From CAVQFO01 sp963711725 (GTDB lineage Bacteria; Pseudomonadota; Gammaproteobacteria; Nitrococcales; Aquisalimonadaceae): DNA of 14,050 nucleotides. The stretch covers positions 1 through 14,050 of the forward strand of contig CAVQFO010000029.1 in assembly GCA_963711725.1 (NCBI GenBank). The letters are read 5' to 3'. Position 1 is the first letter of the stretch. Each line of letters begins with the position of its first letter. The position numbers and the translations under genes are program-made. Below are positions 7,127 to 14,050 of this stretch, piece by piece. The notes beneath the pieces were generated by a model. That model was given only the letters and a program-made list of their open reading frames with translations, did not search any database and was not told the DNA's origin.

Positions 7127-8104
7127 ATGCAACGTGTCCTCCTCGCCAATCCCCGCGGCTTCTGCGCCGGCGTCGATCGCGCCATCAGCATCGTCGAACG
7201 CGCCCTGGAACTGTTCGGCGCGCCGATCTATGTCCGCCACGAGGTCGTCCACAATCGCTTTGTGGTGGACAACCTCAAGGCCAAGGGCGCCATCTTCGTG
7301 GAAGAACTTTCCGAAGTGCCGGACGGCAATACCGTGATCTTCAGTGCCCACGGCGTTTCCCAGGCCGTGCGGGACGAGGCCGCGGGCAGGGACCTGCGGG
7401 TGTTCGACGCGACCTGTCCCCTGGTGACCAAGGTCCATCTGGAAGTACACAGGCACGCAACGGACGGCCGCGAAGTGGTGCTGATCGGGCATGCCGGCCA
7501 TCCGGAGGTGGAAGGCACGATTGGCCAGTACGTGGGCGAGGGCGCCGACCGGGGCGGCATCTACCTGGTGGAGAAGCCTGCCGACGTGGACAGGCTGGAG
7601 GTCCGCAACCCCAACGATCTGGCGTTCGTCAGTCAGACCACGCTGTCCATGGACGATACCGCAAAGATTATTGCAGCCCTCAAGGAACGTTTCCCGGCCA
7701 TTGATGCACCCCGCAAGGACGATATTTGCTACGCCACGCAGAATCGGCAGGATGCTGTGAAGGAACTGGTCAAACAGGTCGATCTGTTACTCGTGGTCGG
7801 TTCTCAGAACAGTTCCAATTCCAACCGCCTGCGTGAATTGGCAACGCGTGGCGGTGTACCCGCCTATCTTATTGACGACGCGGATTCCATCGACCCTTCA
7901 TGGTTCGAGGGCCGCGATTGCATTGGTTTGACGGCGGGGGCGTCCGCGCCCGAGGTGTTGGTCCAATCGGTAATCGAAAGGCTCCGGCACTGGGGGGCGG
8001 CTGCGCCGGAGAACCTATATGGCAGAGAGGAGAAGGTGGTGTTCTCCTTGCCCAAGGATTTGGCGCGGTTTGGTCGTCGCGCAGCCTTTGACAAATCGGT
8101 GTGA
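7127..8104 (+). CDS. ispH: 4-hydroxy-3-methylbut-2-enyl diphosphate reductase IspH (LytB)
   Basis: IspH performs the last step of the MEP pathway, reducing HMBPP to IPP and DMAPP with a [4Fe-4S] cluster in the cytoplasm. The 325-residue product has the three cluster cysteines C13 (NPRGFCAGV), C97 (DATCPLV) and C201 (DICYATQNRQ). It also has the active-site residues expected from the family: H42, H125, E127 (GHAGHPEVEGT) and T171/T172 (SQTTLS). The family phrase GSQNSSNSNRL is present. I chose ATG 7127 because MQRVLLANPRGFCAGV is the canonical start; an upstream in-frame ATG at 7052 would add 25 unlike residues encoded by element 2. The only purine-rich match upstream is AGG inside the terminal repeat, so the element may supply the 5' leader. 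The gene converges on fimT. Confidence 0.97.
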   Translation: MQRVLLANPRGFCAGVDRAISIVERALELFGAPIYVRHEVVHNRFVVDNLKAKGAIFVEELSEVPDGNTVIFSAHGVSQAVRDEAAGRDLRVFDATCPLVTKVHLEVHRHATDGREVVLIGHAGHPEVEGTIGQYVGEGADRGGIYLVEKPADVDRLEVRNPNDLAFVSQTTLSMDDTAKIIAALKERFPAIDAPRKDDICYATQNRQDAVKELVKQVDLLLVVGSQNSSNSNRLRELATRGGVPAYLIDDADSIDPSWFEGRDCIGLTAGASAPEVLVQSVIERLRHWGAAAPENLYGREEKVVFSLPKDLARFGRRAAFDKSV

Positions 8105-8120
8105 CCGCCCGCCTGCCCAC

Positions 8121-8144
8121 CGCCCGATAGCTCTCAGTCGGGCG
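8121..8144. terminator. Hairpin between convergent ispH and fimT
   Basis: CGCCCGA (8121-8127) and TCGGGCG (8138-8144) form a perfect 7-bp GC-rich stem with a 10-base loop. It starts 16 bases after the ispH stop and overlaps the fimT stop codon (8134-8136). It could serve transcripts from both sides, but neither strand has a T tract, so termination is only suggested by position. Confidence 0.4.
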
Positions 8145-8700
8145 AACACACATCCTCATCGGAAACCTGTACGAGTCGGATCCGGCCGCTGTTCGACAGT
8201 ACGAGTCGCCTAGCCTTGGCGCTTTCCGAGCGGTCGCACAAGAGGAAGTGCCCGTTCGAGAACGGGCTGAAGCCAAGAGAATTGAAGCGGACGTGATGGG
8301 CGACGTTGTGGTTACCGGTGAAGCTCAAGCCGGCGGACAGGCCTTCATGCACCGCAATAATCTCGCCGCCATCCGTGTCGCAGGAAAGGTCATTGTCGGC
8401 ATCCTCGCACGTACGGTTTTCGTCGCGGTCCCGAAAGACAATCCATCCGTTCCGCCAAGTCGCACTGGCGCTGCAGCTTTGCTGGTCCGCGGAGGTGCAA
8501 AGCACGACCGTGGCGTTGTCCTCAAGCGCACTTGCCCTTGCAAGTTGAAGGTGTGCTTCGAAGTCGTTAACGGCGGCCGCCAGTTCATCTTGCCGGACCC
8601 AGGCGGTGAATGCCGGAACTCCCACGGAGGTGAGAATCATCAGCACGGCGAGGGTCACTACAAGTTCGACAAGTGTCAGCCCGCAAGGAATCCTGATCAT
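8134..8700 (-). CDS. fimT: FimT-type type IV pseudopilin (GspH/FimT family), putative DNA-uptake pilin
   Basis: The 188-residue product begins with a class III prepilin leader: prepilin peptidase would cut after G7 (CG/LTLVE), leaving L+1 and E+5, followed by a hydrophobic helix (about 8-30). The C-terminal part has the GspH/FimT pattern, including FLLCDRS and SNSGRIRL. The GRIR at 172-175 matches the GRxR motif described for FimT proteins that bind DNA in natural transformation; the plus-strand paralogue has GRVH. Six cysteines (C68, C76, C98, C107, C155, C185) suggest disulfides. An acidic segment DRDENRTCEDADNDLSCDTD (91-110) is longer than the equivalent loop in the paralogue. The start is fixed by GGGAGGTG seven bases upstream. 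It is divergent from fimU with 199 bases between them, rather than in tandem. It could instead be a second FimU-like pilin. Confidence 0.85.
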   Translation of the reverse strand: MIRIPCGLTLVELVVTLAVLMILTSVGVPAFTAWVRQDELAAAVNDFEAHLQLARASALEDNATVVLCTSADQQSCSASATWRNGWIVFRDRDENRTCEDADNDLSCDTDGGEIIAVHEGLSAGLSFTGNHNVAHHVRFNSLGFSPFSNGHFLLCDRSESAKARRLVLSNSGRIRLVQVSDEDVCSPD

Positions 8701-8705
8701 GGATT

Positions 8706-8721
8706 CACACCTCCCTGTGTG
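8706..8721 (-). promoter_or_regulatory. fimT ribosome binding site inside a small hairpin
   Basis: On the fimT strand the sequence reads CACAC-AGGGAG-GTGTG: a 5-bp stem whose 6-base loop holds most of the strong Shine-Dalgarno GGGAGGTG (complement of 8708-8715). The ATG follows seven bases later. The hairpin would expose or partly bury the site; a regulatory role is inference. Confidence 0.4.
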
Positions 8722-8899
8722 GATTGTCAGATCTGGTTCACGCTTTCGCGGCCGCAACTGTACCATCCTGAGGCCGGAATTGCGTTGGATTGCCCATAAG
8801 CTTCCGGTGTTTAACGGCTGCACCGCTCGTCGGAGTCGGCCAGCCGTTTGGACGGTTGAGCACTGACAGGCGCCCAATCCTGGATGAGACTGTGAACCT

Positions 8900-9436
8900 A
8901 TGAAAGCACCCGCTCGAAATGCAATGCTCGGCTTCACGCTGATCGAACTGCTGATCACCATATCGATAGCCGTTGTCCTGGCTACGGTCGTTGTGCCGTC
9001 GTTCCAGAGCGCGTTGCAGCGGAATCGGTTTGCCGGGCAGGCGAACGAATTCATCTCCGCGCTGAACATTGCTCGCAGCGAGGCCATCAAGCGCGGCAGC
9101 CGGGTCACCGTCTGCAAGAGCGCCGATGAGGCGAGTTGTGCCTCGACGGGGGATTGGACCCAGGGCTGGGTGATCTTCCAGGACGCCAACGAAAACGGAA
9201 CGGTGGACAGCGGCGAGCAGATCATCAATGTCCACGAACCGCTGGACTCGGGGTTCACTTTGACCGGCGCGACGTCCGATATGGACAAGTATGTATCGTT
9301 TGTCGGAACCGGTGGCGCGGAGAAAAACAACGGCAGCCCGCAGAGCGGTGATCTGACCATGTCTCAGGCCGGCAGCGGCGATTCCAGAACAATCTCGCTA
9401 AGCACCACCGGTCGGGTACACGTGGAGAGTCCATGA
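8900..9436 (+). CDS. fimU: Minor type IV pilin FimU (GspH/FimT family)
   Basis: FimU is a GspH-like minor pilin of the complex that primes type IV pilus assembly and sits at the tip below PilY1. The 178-residue product has a prepilin site after G11 (G/FTLIE: F+1, E+5) and one hydrophobic helix (about 12-33). The C-terminal domain contains C72/C80 as a likely disulfide. A loop D95-x-N97-x-N99...D103, resembling a Ca-binding or turn motif, is common in this family. The C-terminus reads GRVH (171-174) rather than GRxR, and the FLLCD phrase of the minus-strand paralogue is missing, which favours FimU over FimT. It is the first gene of the operon and its stop overlaps the pilV start (ATGA). No strong Shine-Dalgarno is visible; the ATG at 8924 would leave a leader of only three residues. 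Confidence 0.85.
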   Translation: MKAPARNAMLGFTLIELLITISIAVVLATVVVPSFQSALQRNRFAGQANEFISALNIARSEAIKRGSRVTVCKSADEASCASTGDWTQGWVIFQDANENGTVDSGEQIINVHEPLDSGFTLTGATSDMDKYVSFVGTGGAEKNNGSPQSGDLTMSQAGSGDSRTISLSTTGRVHVESP

Positions 9437-9966
9437 TGCTGAGGGGCCAGGTTCAATGGGGCAGTGGGCGAATGCCGGTTCGCCAGGGCGGACTCAGTCT
9501 CCTGGAGATATTGGTCACGTTGGTGATCTTGTCCGTGGGGCTGCTGGGTTACGCGGGCCTGCAGCTGAATGGCCTGAAGCGTAACGCCACGGCCTATGAG
9601 CGGGGGCAAGCCATGGCTTTGGCCTACGATATGGCCGACCGGGTGCGCGCGAACCGCGATGCGGCCCTGAACGGGAGCTACGACTGGTCGGATCCGTTCG
9701 CGACAAAACCCACTCAGAACTGCGAGTCATCGTCTTGTTCAAATGGAACGCAAATGGCCTCCTCCGATCTCCGAGAATGGCTGCAGAGCGCAAGCAATCT
9801 CCTCCCAAGCGGAACCGGTATGGTCGATCACGATGCGGGTGCGGGTGCGGGGACTGTGACGGTGACCGTCATGTGGGACGAGGCCAGAAACGGAGCGACC
9901 GGAACCGGTTGTAACCCCGATAGCACCAGCGACATGCGTTGCTTCACAGTGCAGTTCAAGCCATGA
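9433..9966 (+). CDS. pilV: Minor type IV pilin PilV
   Basis: PilV is a GspI-like minor pilin of the priming complex. The 177-residue product has the signature GGLSLLEILVTLVILSVGLL, with prepilin cleavage after G20 (L+1, E+5), followed by the family pattern of polar residues ending RVRANRDA. Four cysteines (C97, C102, C160, C170) could form two disulfides. The start at 9433 overlaps the fimU stop in ATGA and has GGAG six bases upstream. That gives a 20-residue leader; the in-frame ATG at 9472 would give a more usual 7-residue leader (MPVRQGG), so the start is not certain. The stop overlaps the pilW start, implying translational coupling. Confidence 0.88.
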   Translation: MMLRGQVQWGSGRMPVRQGGLSLLEILVTLVILSVGLLGYAGLQLNGLKRNATAYERGQAMALAYDMADRVRANRDAALNGSYDWSDPFATKPTQNCESSSCSNGTQMASSDLREWLQSASNLLPSGTGMVDHDAGAGAGTVTVTVMWDEARNGATGTGCNPDSTSDMRCFTVQFKP

Positions 9967-11009
9967 AAAATCCAACCACATCAGTTGCCGGTTTCAGGAA
10001 AAGCGAAAAGGGGTTGTCGCTGGTCGAGTTGATGATCGCTCTGACCTTGAGCCTCATATTGGTTGCGGGCGTTATTCAGCTTTTCGTGAGCAGCAAGGCG
10101 ACCTTCAACGTCAACGAAGCCGTTTCCCGGATCCAGGAAAACGGCAGGTTTGCACTGCAATTCCTCCAGCGCGATCTGCGGCAGGCGGGTTACAAGGGGT
10201 GTTATACGGGCGATCTCGCTACAGCCGACAACATCCTCAATAACGCTGCAGCGTTCAGTTGGGATGTGTCCCAAGCCGTCAACGGTTACGACAACGTTAC
10301 GGGCGGCTCTGTGGGCAGTGGCGCGATAACGGGGATCGTCGCCGGCACGGACGTGGTGATTGTGCGCGGCATGGATACGGACGGCATTCGTCTGGTCCCG
10401 CCCTACAGCGACAGCGCCCAGCTTTTCACCGACCCATCGGCAACCTACTTCAAGGACGGCGATATTCTGATGGTGACGGACTGCGTCCAGGCCTCCATAT
10501 TCCAGGCCAGTAACGTCCAGGCAGCCGGTGGCAAGATGAATGTTGTCCATTCCAACTCCGGGGCGTTTACGCCGGGCAACAGTCAGCCTCATTTGAACAA
10601 CAGCTATCAGGATGCCACTGTTGCTCGCCTCTATACCGCGGCGTACTACATCCGGAACAATGCTTACGGCATCCCCTCGCTTTATCGATCGTCGTTGAAA
10701 TCGTCGGGCGGCAACACCGCATACCTGGATGCCGAGGAACTCGTGGAAGGCGTGGACACCATGCAGGTGTTGTACGGCGAGGATACGACCGGGGATGGCA
10801 TCGTCAATCAGTACAAGAAGGCATCGGCGGTGACGGACTGGTCCCGGGTGCTCACGCTTCGAATCGGGCTGCTCGTGCGCAGCGCCGGCACGGTCCCCGG
10901 GGACAAGCCTTCCTCATATACGGTGCTGGACCAGACGATCACTCCGAACGACGACCGCCTTCGGCGGCTGTTTTCGACCACCATTGCATTGCGGAACAAG
11001 ACGTTATGA
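9963..11009 (+). CDS. pilW: Minor type IV pilin PilW
   Basis: PilW is the GspJ-like minor pilin of the priming complex. The 348-residue product is long, as usual for PilW. The prepilin site is after G17 (G/LSLVE: L+1, E+5), then a hydrophobic helix (about 18-42), then the family phrase FALQFLQRDLRQAGYKGC. C80 and C174 may form a disulfide. The ATG at 9963 overlaps the pilV stop (ATGA); an upstream in-frame ATG at 9939 lies inside pilV and would lengthen the leader by eight residues, so it is less likely. There is no clear Shine-Dalgarno, consistent with coupling to pilV. The stop overlaps the pilX start. Confidence 0.92.
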   Translation: MKNPTTSVAGFRKSEKGLSLVELMIALTLSLILVAGVIQLFVSSKATFNVNEAVSRIQENGRFALQFLQRDLRQAGYKGCYTGDLATADNILNNAAAFSWDVSQAVNGYDNVTGGSVGSGAITGIVAGTDVVIVRGMDTDGIRLVPPYSDSAQLFTDPSATYFKDGDILMVTDCVQASIFQASNVQAAGGKMNVVHSNSGAFTPGNSQPHLNNSYQDATVARLYTAAYYIRNNAYGIPSLYRSSLKSSGGNTAYLDAEELVEGVDTMQVLYGEDTTGDGIVNQYKKASAVTDWSRVLTLRIGLLVRSAGTVPGDKPSSYTVLDQTITPNDDRLRRLFSTTIALRNKTL

Positions 11010-11551
11010 GTGGATTCCGTTCTTCTCAGGGCCGGACTCTTGGTGAACGGGGTTCGGCGCTCATTGTCAGCCTCCTGATTCTGCTGCTCATGAGCATTAT
11101 CGGGGTCAGCGCCATGCGCGGCACGATCAACGAGGAACGGATGGCCGGCAACCTTCGAGACAGGAGTCTTGCTTTCGAAGCGGCCGAATCCGCTTTGCGC
11201 GACGGTGAATCGTATGTGCTGAACAACACCATCACCCAGTTTACCGATGATTGTCAGAACGGGTTTTGCACGTATGCGTCGGGCAGCGATTCGCCTCGTT
11301 GGAAGGATACGACGCTCAGTGTTTGGTCGACGAGCGGAAAACACCAGATGGCGACGGCGGTGGAAGGCGTGAAGACGGCGCCGGAGTTCATTGTCGAGGA
11401 AATCCCGATTCCCGCGAACAAGGGACCTGGCCAGAGCCTGGTTCAGGGTTTCAGCGCCGCGGCGACCAGCAAGGGCTACAGCATTACCGCGAGAGGGACC
11501 GGTGCGACCGATGACGCGGTGGTGATTCTCCAATCGGTCTATCGCAAATAG
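11006..11551 (+). CDS. pilX: Minor type IV pilin PilX
   Basis: PilX is the GspK-like minor pilin that links the minor pilin complex to PilY1. The 181-residue product has ERGSALIVSLLILLLMSIIGVSAM: prepilin cleavage would follow G16, with S+1 and V at +5. The missing Glu+5 is a known trait of PilX/GspK proteins, which occupy the top of the complex. The family segment NEERMAGNLRDRSLAFEAAESAL follows. C83 and C88 could form a disulfide. The start overlaps the pilW stop in ATGA. pilY1 begins 33 bases after the stop. Confidence 0.9.
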   Translation: MSGFRSSQGRTLGERGSALIVSLLILLLMSIIGVSAMRGTINEERMAGNLRDRSLAFEAAESALRDGESYVLNNTITQFTDDCQNGFCTYASGSDSPRWKDTTLSVWSTSGKHQMATAVEGVKTAPEFIVEEIPIPANKGPGQSLVQGFSAAATSKGYSITARGTGATDDAVVILQSVYRK

Positions 11552-11584
11552 GCGATGGCTGCAGAGTTTGGAGCGCGAAGGCTT

Positions 11585-14050
11585 ATGAACAAGAAATGCA
11601 CGTCAAAATGGATCTTCGGTGCGACCTCGGCCGCAGCTTGTTTCATTGTCGGGTTGTCGGCGAGTGTTCAGGTTCGTGCGGCGGACCTTGCACTATCGAA
11701 TGTGCCGTTGTTCGTGACCACCGCGGCGCGACCAAACATTCTGATTACGCTGGATAACTCGAACAGTATGGACGAGGCGCCCAGTGGCCGCGCGGTGGGC
11801 AGCGATAGTCCGGACAGCAAGTCCGAAATTGCCAGGAAAGCGGTTATCGGTATTGTCAAACGGTATAAAGACCGCTACAGAATGGGTTTGATGGCCTATC
11901 AGCAGGAAAATGTGTCCAAGAGACAGCTGCATGATTCGCAGTACGACGTCAGTTTCAACCCTGCCAATTATGATCCGAACTACAGCGGAGGTCGGGATTC
12001 GTCCACAAAGAAGTACCGCGTTGCCAACCCAAGCGATCCCGGGAATTACCTCTACTACAACGTGGCGCTGCCGTTTTATTCGAGTTACGACGAGGGCAAC
12101 GGGTTCTGTTATTCGAAGACGGCAGACTTTGACAATGGATCGGAAGATCCCGTTAACGGCCCCTGGGATACCTACCGCTGTTTTCATGACAAGACGGGAA
12201 CGAGCGACGTAGTACCAGCGAATAGCGGTGTGGACGAGACATCAAATGGCTGGGTCAATTTCTTTTCCAGCTCGAAGTTTTCACCGACGGACAGCGACTT
12301 GGCCCAAGGTATTCTGGATTTCGGTACCTTTCTCACTTGGCAGCACGTTGGCGACACATGGTTTTCCAACAGTTCCCCCGGCCGCGGATATTTGCATATC
12401 CCCATCAAGCTCTTGGACTCGACGCAGGTTCAAGCGTTCGAGGACAAACTGGCAACGTCCCAGTTTTCCTCGGCAACCGATACGCCACTTCGCAACGCCG
12501 GGTTGACGCCCATCGAAGGAACATTGCTCACCGCCAAGGACTATTTCACCGGCGGGTTGAGCGACTCGGCCGAAGGTGGGTCTGTGAGCAAGCCGGAGGA
12601 ATCCTGCGGAGCCAACTACAATGTGCTGGTGACCGATGGACTGCCTTCCACCGACAAGGATGGCAATGAGTTGGCGGACACGACCACGGCGGTAAGCGAC
12701 GCAGCGGCGGCGGCCTCGGCGCTGAAGGATGCCGGAGTGCCCACCTATATCCTCGGCTTCGCTCTTCCGAGTTTCGTGAACTCCAGTCTGCTCAATCAGA
12801 TCGCCTCTTCCGGCGGAACCGGTACCAGCTTCTTTGCTGATGACTCCTCCAGCCTGACCACGGCGCTTGACGACATTTTTGACAACATCGAAAGGGATGT
12901 TGGTTCCGCCGCGGCCGTAAGTTTGAACACCGGCGTCCTCACATCAAATACGTTTCTTTATCAGACGCGTTTCAACAGCGCGACCTGGAGCGGCCAGCTC
13001 AAGGCCTTTCCGGTCCAGAGCGACGGTACTTTGGGATCCCAAGCCTGGGATTCCGCCGAGGTGCTGAAAAACCAGGACTGGGATACCGGACGGTCGATTA
13101 TCACCTCCAATGGGACAAGTGCGTACGCGTTCCGCTGGAGCGATCTGAACTCAGCGCAACACGCCGACTTGAACGATAATCCGGACACCACCGTGGTGGA
13201 CAATGACAGTAAGGGATCCGACCGCCTAGAGTACCTTCGCGGTAACACCACCAAGGAAGGGACCGCGAGCGGGCAGTTCAGAACGCGATCCACGCCGCTG
13301 GGGGACCTCATCCATTCCGCCGCCGTCTACGTGGGAGCGCCGTCGTTCGGCTACCCTGCAAGTTTGGAATCGTCACCGTATGACGATTTCAAGAGCGCCC
13401 ATTACTCTCGCGAACAGATGATCTATGTTGGCGGCAATGACGGCATGCTGCACGGCTTCGATGCGAACAACGGCAAAGAGAAGTTGGCATACGTTCCGTC
13501 GGTGCTCTACGGCAGATTGCCGGCGCTGACTTCGCAGAACTACAACAACAACCATCAATACTATGTTGACGGTAGCCCCACGGTTGGGGATGCGTTTGTC
13601 AATGGTGCCTGGAAGAGCGTCCTGGTCTCGGGCCTGCGGGGTGGCGGGCAAGCCGTTTTCTCCCTGGATGTGACCAATCCCGCGAATTTCAGCGAGGGCA
13701 ACGCCAGTTCGATTTTCATGTGGGAATTCAATGATTCGGATGACGCGGATCTTGGGTATACCTATGGGCAGCCGGCGATTGTGAAGCTGCACAATGGCAA
13801 ATGGGCCGCGGTATTCGGCAACGGTTACAACGCAACCGAATCAGATGGACACGCGAGTACTACGGGGCATGGGTATCTCTATATCCTCTTCTTGGACCAC
13901 AACCCGAGCACGAGTCCGGCTTGGACCAATGACTACATCAAGATCGATACCGGGGTAGGAACGGTTTCCACGCCCAATGGTATCGGTACGGTCGCTCCCG
14001 TGGATACGAATGGCGACAATGTGGTCGACTATATCTACGCGGGCGACTTG
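11585..14050 (+). CDS. pilY1: Type IV pilus tip adhesin PilY1 (partial, open at right edge)
   Basis: PilY1 is the Ca-dependent adhesin and mechanosensor carried at the pilus tip by the minor pilins. The frame stays open for 822 codons to the window end; the family usually exceeds 1000 residues, so the C-terminus is outside. A Sec signal peptide spans 1-32 (hydrophobic FGATSAAACFIVGLSA, cut near VRA/AD). A von Willebrand A domain follows (about 50-440) with the MIDAS motif D57-N-S59-N-S61 in LITLDNSNSM and a later VTDGLPS (349-355). The PilC/PilY1 beta-propeller begins near STPLGDLIHSAAVYVGAP (569-586). A Ca-binding loop D807-x-N809-x-D811-x-x-x-D815 precedes YIYAGDL at the edge. GAAGG and GGAG lie upstream of ATG 11585. 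An in-frame ATG at 11555, three bases past the pilX stop, would add ten residues and is possible. Confidence 0.95.
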   Translation, partial: MNKKCTSKWIFGATSAAACFIVGLSASVQVRAADLALSNVPLFVTTAARPNILITLDNSNSMDEAPSGRAVGSDSPDSKSEIARKAVIGIVKRYKDRYRMGLMAYQQENVSKRQLHDSQYDVSFNPANYDPNYSGGRDSSTKKYRVANPSDPGNYLYYNVALPFYSSYDEGNGFCYSKTADFDNGSEDPVNGPWDTYRCFHDKTGTSDVVPANSGVDETSNGWVNFFSSSKFSPTDSDLAQGILDFGTFLTWQHVGDTWFSNSSPGRGYLHIPIKLLDSTQVQAFEDKLATSQFSSATDTPLRNAGLTPIEGTLLTAKDYFTGGLSDSAEGGSVSKPEESCGANYNVLVTDGLPSTDKDGNELADTTTAVSDAAAAASALKDAGVPTYILGFALPSFVNSSLLNQIASSGGTGTSFFADDSSSLTTALDDIFDNIERDVGSAAAVSLNTGVLTSNTFLYQTRFNSATWSGQLKAFPVQSDGTLGSQAWDSAEVLKNQDWDTGRSIITSNGTSAYAFRWSDLNSAQHADLNDNPDTTVVDNDSKGSDRLEYLRGNTTKEGTASGQFRTRSTPLGDLIHSAAVYVGAPSFGYPASLESSPYDDFKSAHYSREQMIYVGGNDGMLHGFDANNGKEKLAYVPSVLYGRLPALTSQNYNNNHQYYVDGSPTVGDAFVNGAWKSVLVSGLRGGGQAVFSLDVTNPANFSEGNASSIFMWEFNDSDDADLGYTYGQPAIVKLHNGKWAAVFGNGYNATESDGHASTTGHGYLYILFLDHNPSTSPAWTNDYIKIDTGVGTVSTPNGIGTVAPVDTNGDNVVDYIYAGDL

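Noticed and set aside
8701..8899. Sigma-54 promoter for the minor pilin operon
   Set aside because: The best candidate (GGCCGGAATTGC near 8772-8785) has 8 rather than 10 bases between GG and GC, so it does not meet the -24/-12 spacing. No convincing sigma-70 boxes were found either.
8701..9360. N-terminal extension of the minus-strand fimT frame
   Set aside because: The frame stays open upstream of 8700, but the prepilin leader and strong Shine-Dalgarno fix the start at 8700; the extension runs antisense through fimU.

Overview
The window comes from a GC-rich gammaproteobacterium. The gene order murJ-ribF-ileS-lspA-ispH, next to a type IV pilus minor pilin operon (fimU-pilV-pilW-pilX-pilY1), is the arrangement known from Pseudomonas aeruginosa and relatives, and the proteins look gammaproteobacterial throughout. 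I cannot name a genus; a Chromatiales/Ectothiorhodospiraceae-like or pseudomonad-like lineage would fit.

Layout. Bases 1-760 hold no convincing gene, only a possible gene edge at the far left, several small palindromes and one large composite palindrome (element 1, 418-694). Then, on the plus strand, come murJ (lipid II flippase), ribF (FMN/FAD synthesis), ileS (isoleucyl-tRNA synthetase) and lspA (lipoprotein signal peptidase). A REP-like palindrome (6723-6788) and a second composite palindrome (element 2, 6857-7121) fill the gap before ispH (last step of the MEP isoprenoid pathway), in the place where many relatives carry fkpB. The repeat arm of element 2 ends 5 bases before the ispH start codon.

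ispH converges on a minus-strand fimT-type pseudopilin gene. That gene is divergent from a plus-strand minor pilin operon: fimU, pilV, pilW and pilX joined by 4-base ATGA overlaps, then pilY1, which is open at the right edge. FimU, PilV, PilW and PilX are expected to form the priming complex at the pilus tip with PilY1 as Ca-dependent tip adhesin. The separate FimT ends in a GRxR motif, the signature linked to DNA binding during natural transformation, whereas FimU has GRVH.

The most unusual signal is the pair of composite palindromes. They differ widely in sequence but share one plan: terminal inverted repeats, a hairpin arm, a CCCGAAGGG centre and a second hairpin arm that partly mirrors the first. 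Short blocks are identical, and several stems differ by paired changes that keep the base pairing. Each sits directly upstream of an essential gene (murJ or ispH).
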